From CAYUDP01 sp964443725 (GTDB lineage: Bacteria; Patescibacteriota; Minisyncoccia; Phycocordibacterales; JAKFXT01), in NCBI GenBank assembly GCA_964443725.1, contig CAYUDP010000016.1, positions 1 to 13,116 of the forward strand: a stretch of 13,116 bases of DNA. The letters are read 5' to 3'. Of this stretch, positions 12,619 through 13,116 are shown piece by piece (the first letter of the stretch is position 1; each line of letters starts with the position of its first letter). The translations under genes and the position numbers were made by a program. Under the pieces are notes generated by a model. The model did not search any database. It saw only the letters and a program-made list of their open reading frames with translations, and had not been told where the DNA came from.

Positions 12619-13116
12619 ATGAAAAATAAAAGTAAGTTTATTATCTCTTCTCTTGCGATTGGTTCGCTACTTGCAAGTACACTATATGTACCACTTGCCT
12701 CAGCTGAATCAGGATCAATGAATCAAAATCAAAACTGGTCAAAGGGTATGGGGATGAGGGGGGAGGATGGCAGAGAACAAAAGGAAAATAATGGTCGTGG
12801 AATGCCAATGAGACAACCAGGAGTTTTCGGGACAGTCACTGCCATAAACGGCAATATTATATCTGTCTCTGGCAAGCTTCTAAAGAGTGGAACTTCAACT
12901 TCAAATTCAACTTCAACGAATGTCATTTATGCAGTGGATGCAACAAATGCTAAGATTATAAAAAATAATGCGACATCTTCAATCTCAAGTGTGTTGGTAA
13001 ATGATACTGTGAGAGTACAAGGAACTGTGTCTGGTACAAATGTCTCTGCAACCATCATTCACGATGGTGCAATAATGAATGGAAGAATGGGTGATGTCGG
13101 TAGGAAAAATAATGGC
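12619..13116 (+). CDS. Secreted DUF5666-like protein, 3'-truncated by the window end
   Basis: The frame is open for 166 codons from the ATG at 12619 to the last base with no stop, so the C-terminus is outside the window. The N-terminus is a clear signal peptide: MKNKSKF, a hydrophobic core (IISSLAIGSLLASTLYVPL) and an A-S-A site before ESG. A Gly/Met/Asn/Gln-rich linker follows (about residues 30-68). The next part reads GVFGTVTAINGNIISVSG, then VIYAVDATNAKI, then SVLVNDTVRVQGTVSG and VSATIIHDG, the repeated small-beta pattern of DUF5666 domains, which are frequent in Patescibacteria. Function is unknown; an extracytoplasmic location is likely. No Shine-Dalgarno sequence precedes the start. 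Family assignment is from pattern memory and should be treated as probable. Confidence 0.75.
   Translation, partial: MKNKSKFIISSLAIGSLLASTLYVPLASAESGSMNQNQNWSKGMGMRGEDGREQKENNGRGMPMRQPGVFGTVTAINGNIISVSGKLLKSGTSTSNSTSTNVIYAVDATNAKIIKNNATSSISSVLVNDTVRVQGTVSGTNVSATIIHDGAIMNGRMGDVGRKNNG

Noticed and set aside
1..13116. CRISPR arrays, tRNA or rRNA genes, transposases, phage genes
   Set aside because: No regularly spaced direct repeats, no cloverleaf or rRNA-like sequence, and no recognisable transposase, integrase or phage protein was seen on either strand.

Overview
The window looks like a scaffold from an uncultivated Patescibacteria (Candidate Phyla Radiation) genome, probably a Parcubacteria-type lineage. 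The evidence is an AT-rich backbone, densely packed and mostly streamlined housekeeping genes, a short Rsh protein without an ACT domain, a gamma-length DnaX without its zinc module, an FtsQ-like POTRA protein directly behind serS, and a secreted DUF5666-like protein. The phylum call is inference from gene style; no rRNA or tRNA gene is present.

Layout, left to right. A 5'-truncated ParB gene (1-663, +) is followed by a very GC-rich islet with one small secreted-protein gene (738-1070, +) and its own terminator. Next is a (p)ppGpp synthetase/hydrolase gene on the minus strand (1153-2703), then a lone MaoC-type hot-dog gene (2782-3219, +) of intermediate base composition with its own terminator. 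topA (3278-5467, -) and dprA (5528-6552, -) form the classic dprA-topA pair. Divergent from dprA runs a plus-strand block of serS, an ftsQ-like gene, dus, dnaX and prmC (6666-11862). A second GC-rich islet follows, with a small membrane-anchored or secreted protein gene on the minus strand (11972-12313), a structured 3' region and a terminator that meets prmC convergently. After an AT-rich intergenic region with a perfect 14-bp inverted repeat, a secreted DUF5666-like gene (12619 onward, +) runs off the end.

The backbone genes serve information processing and cell division: chromosome segregation (ParB), supercoiling (TopA), DNA uptake and recombination (DprA), replication clamp loading (DnaX), tRNA charging and modification (SerRS, Dus), release-factor methylation (PrmC), division (FtsQ) and the stringent response (Rsh). 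Several have no Shine-Dalgarno sequence but have an extended -10 box (TGn + hexamer) 7-8 nt before the ATG, which predicts leaderless mRNAs. The two GC-rich genes instead have clear Shine-Dalgarno sequences, 5' and 3' hairpins and strong terminators, so they look like self-contained single-gene acquisitions.

Both 100-N gaps (5891-5990 in dprA, 9227-9326 in dus) are flanked by exact 55-bp duplicates. They are almost certainly scaffolding artefacts where overlapping contigs were not merged. Removing 155 bp at each restores an uninterrupted frame, so neither gene should be called broken.
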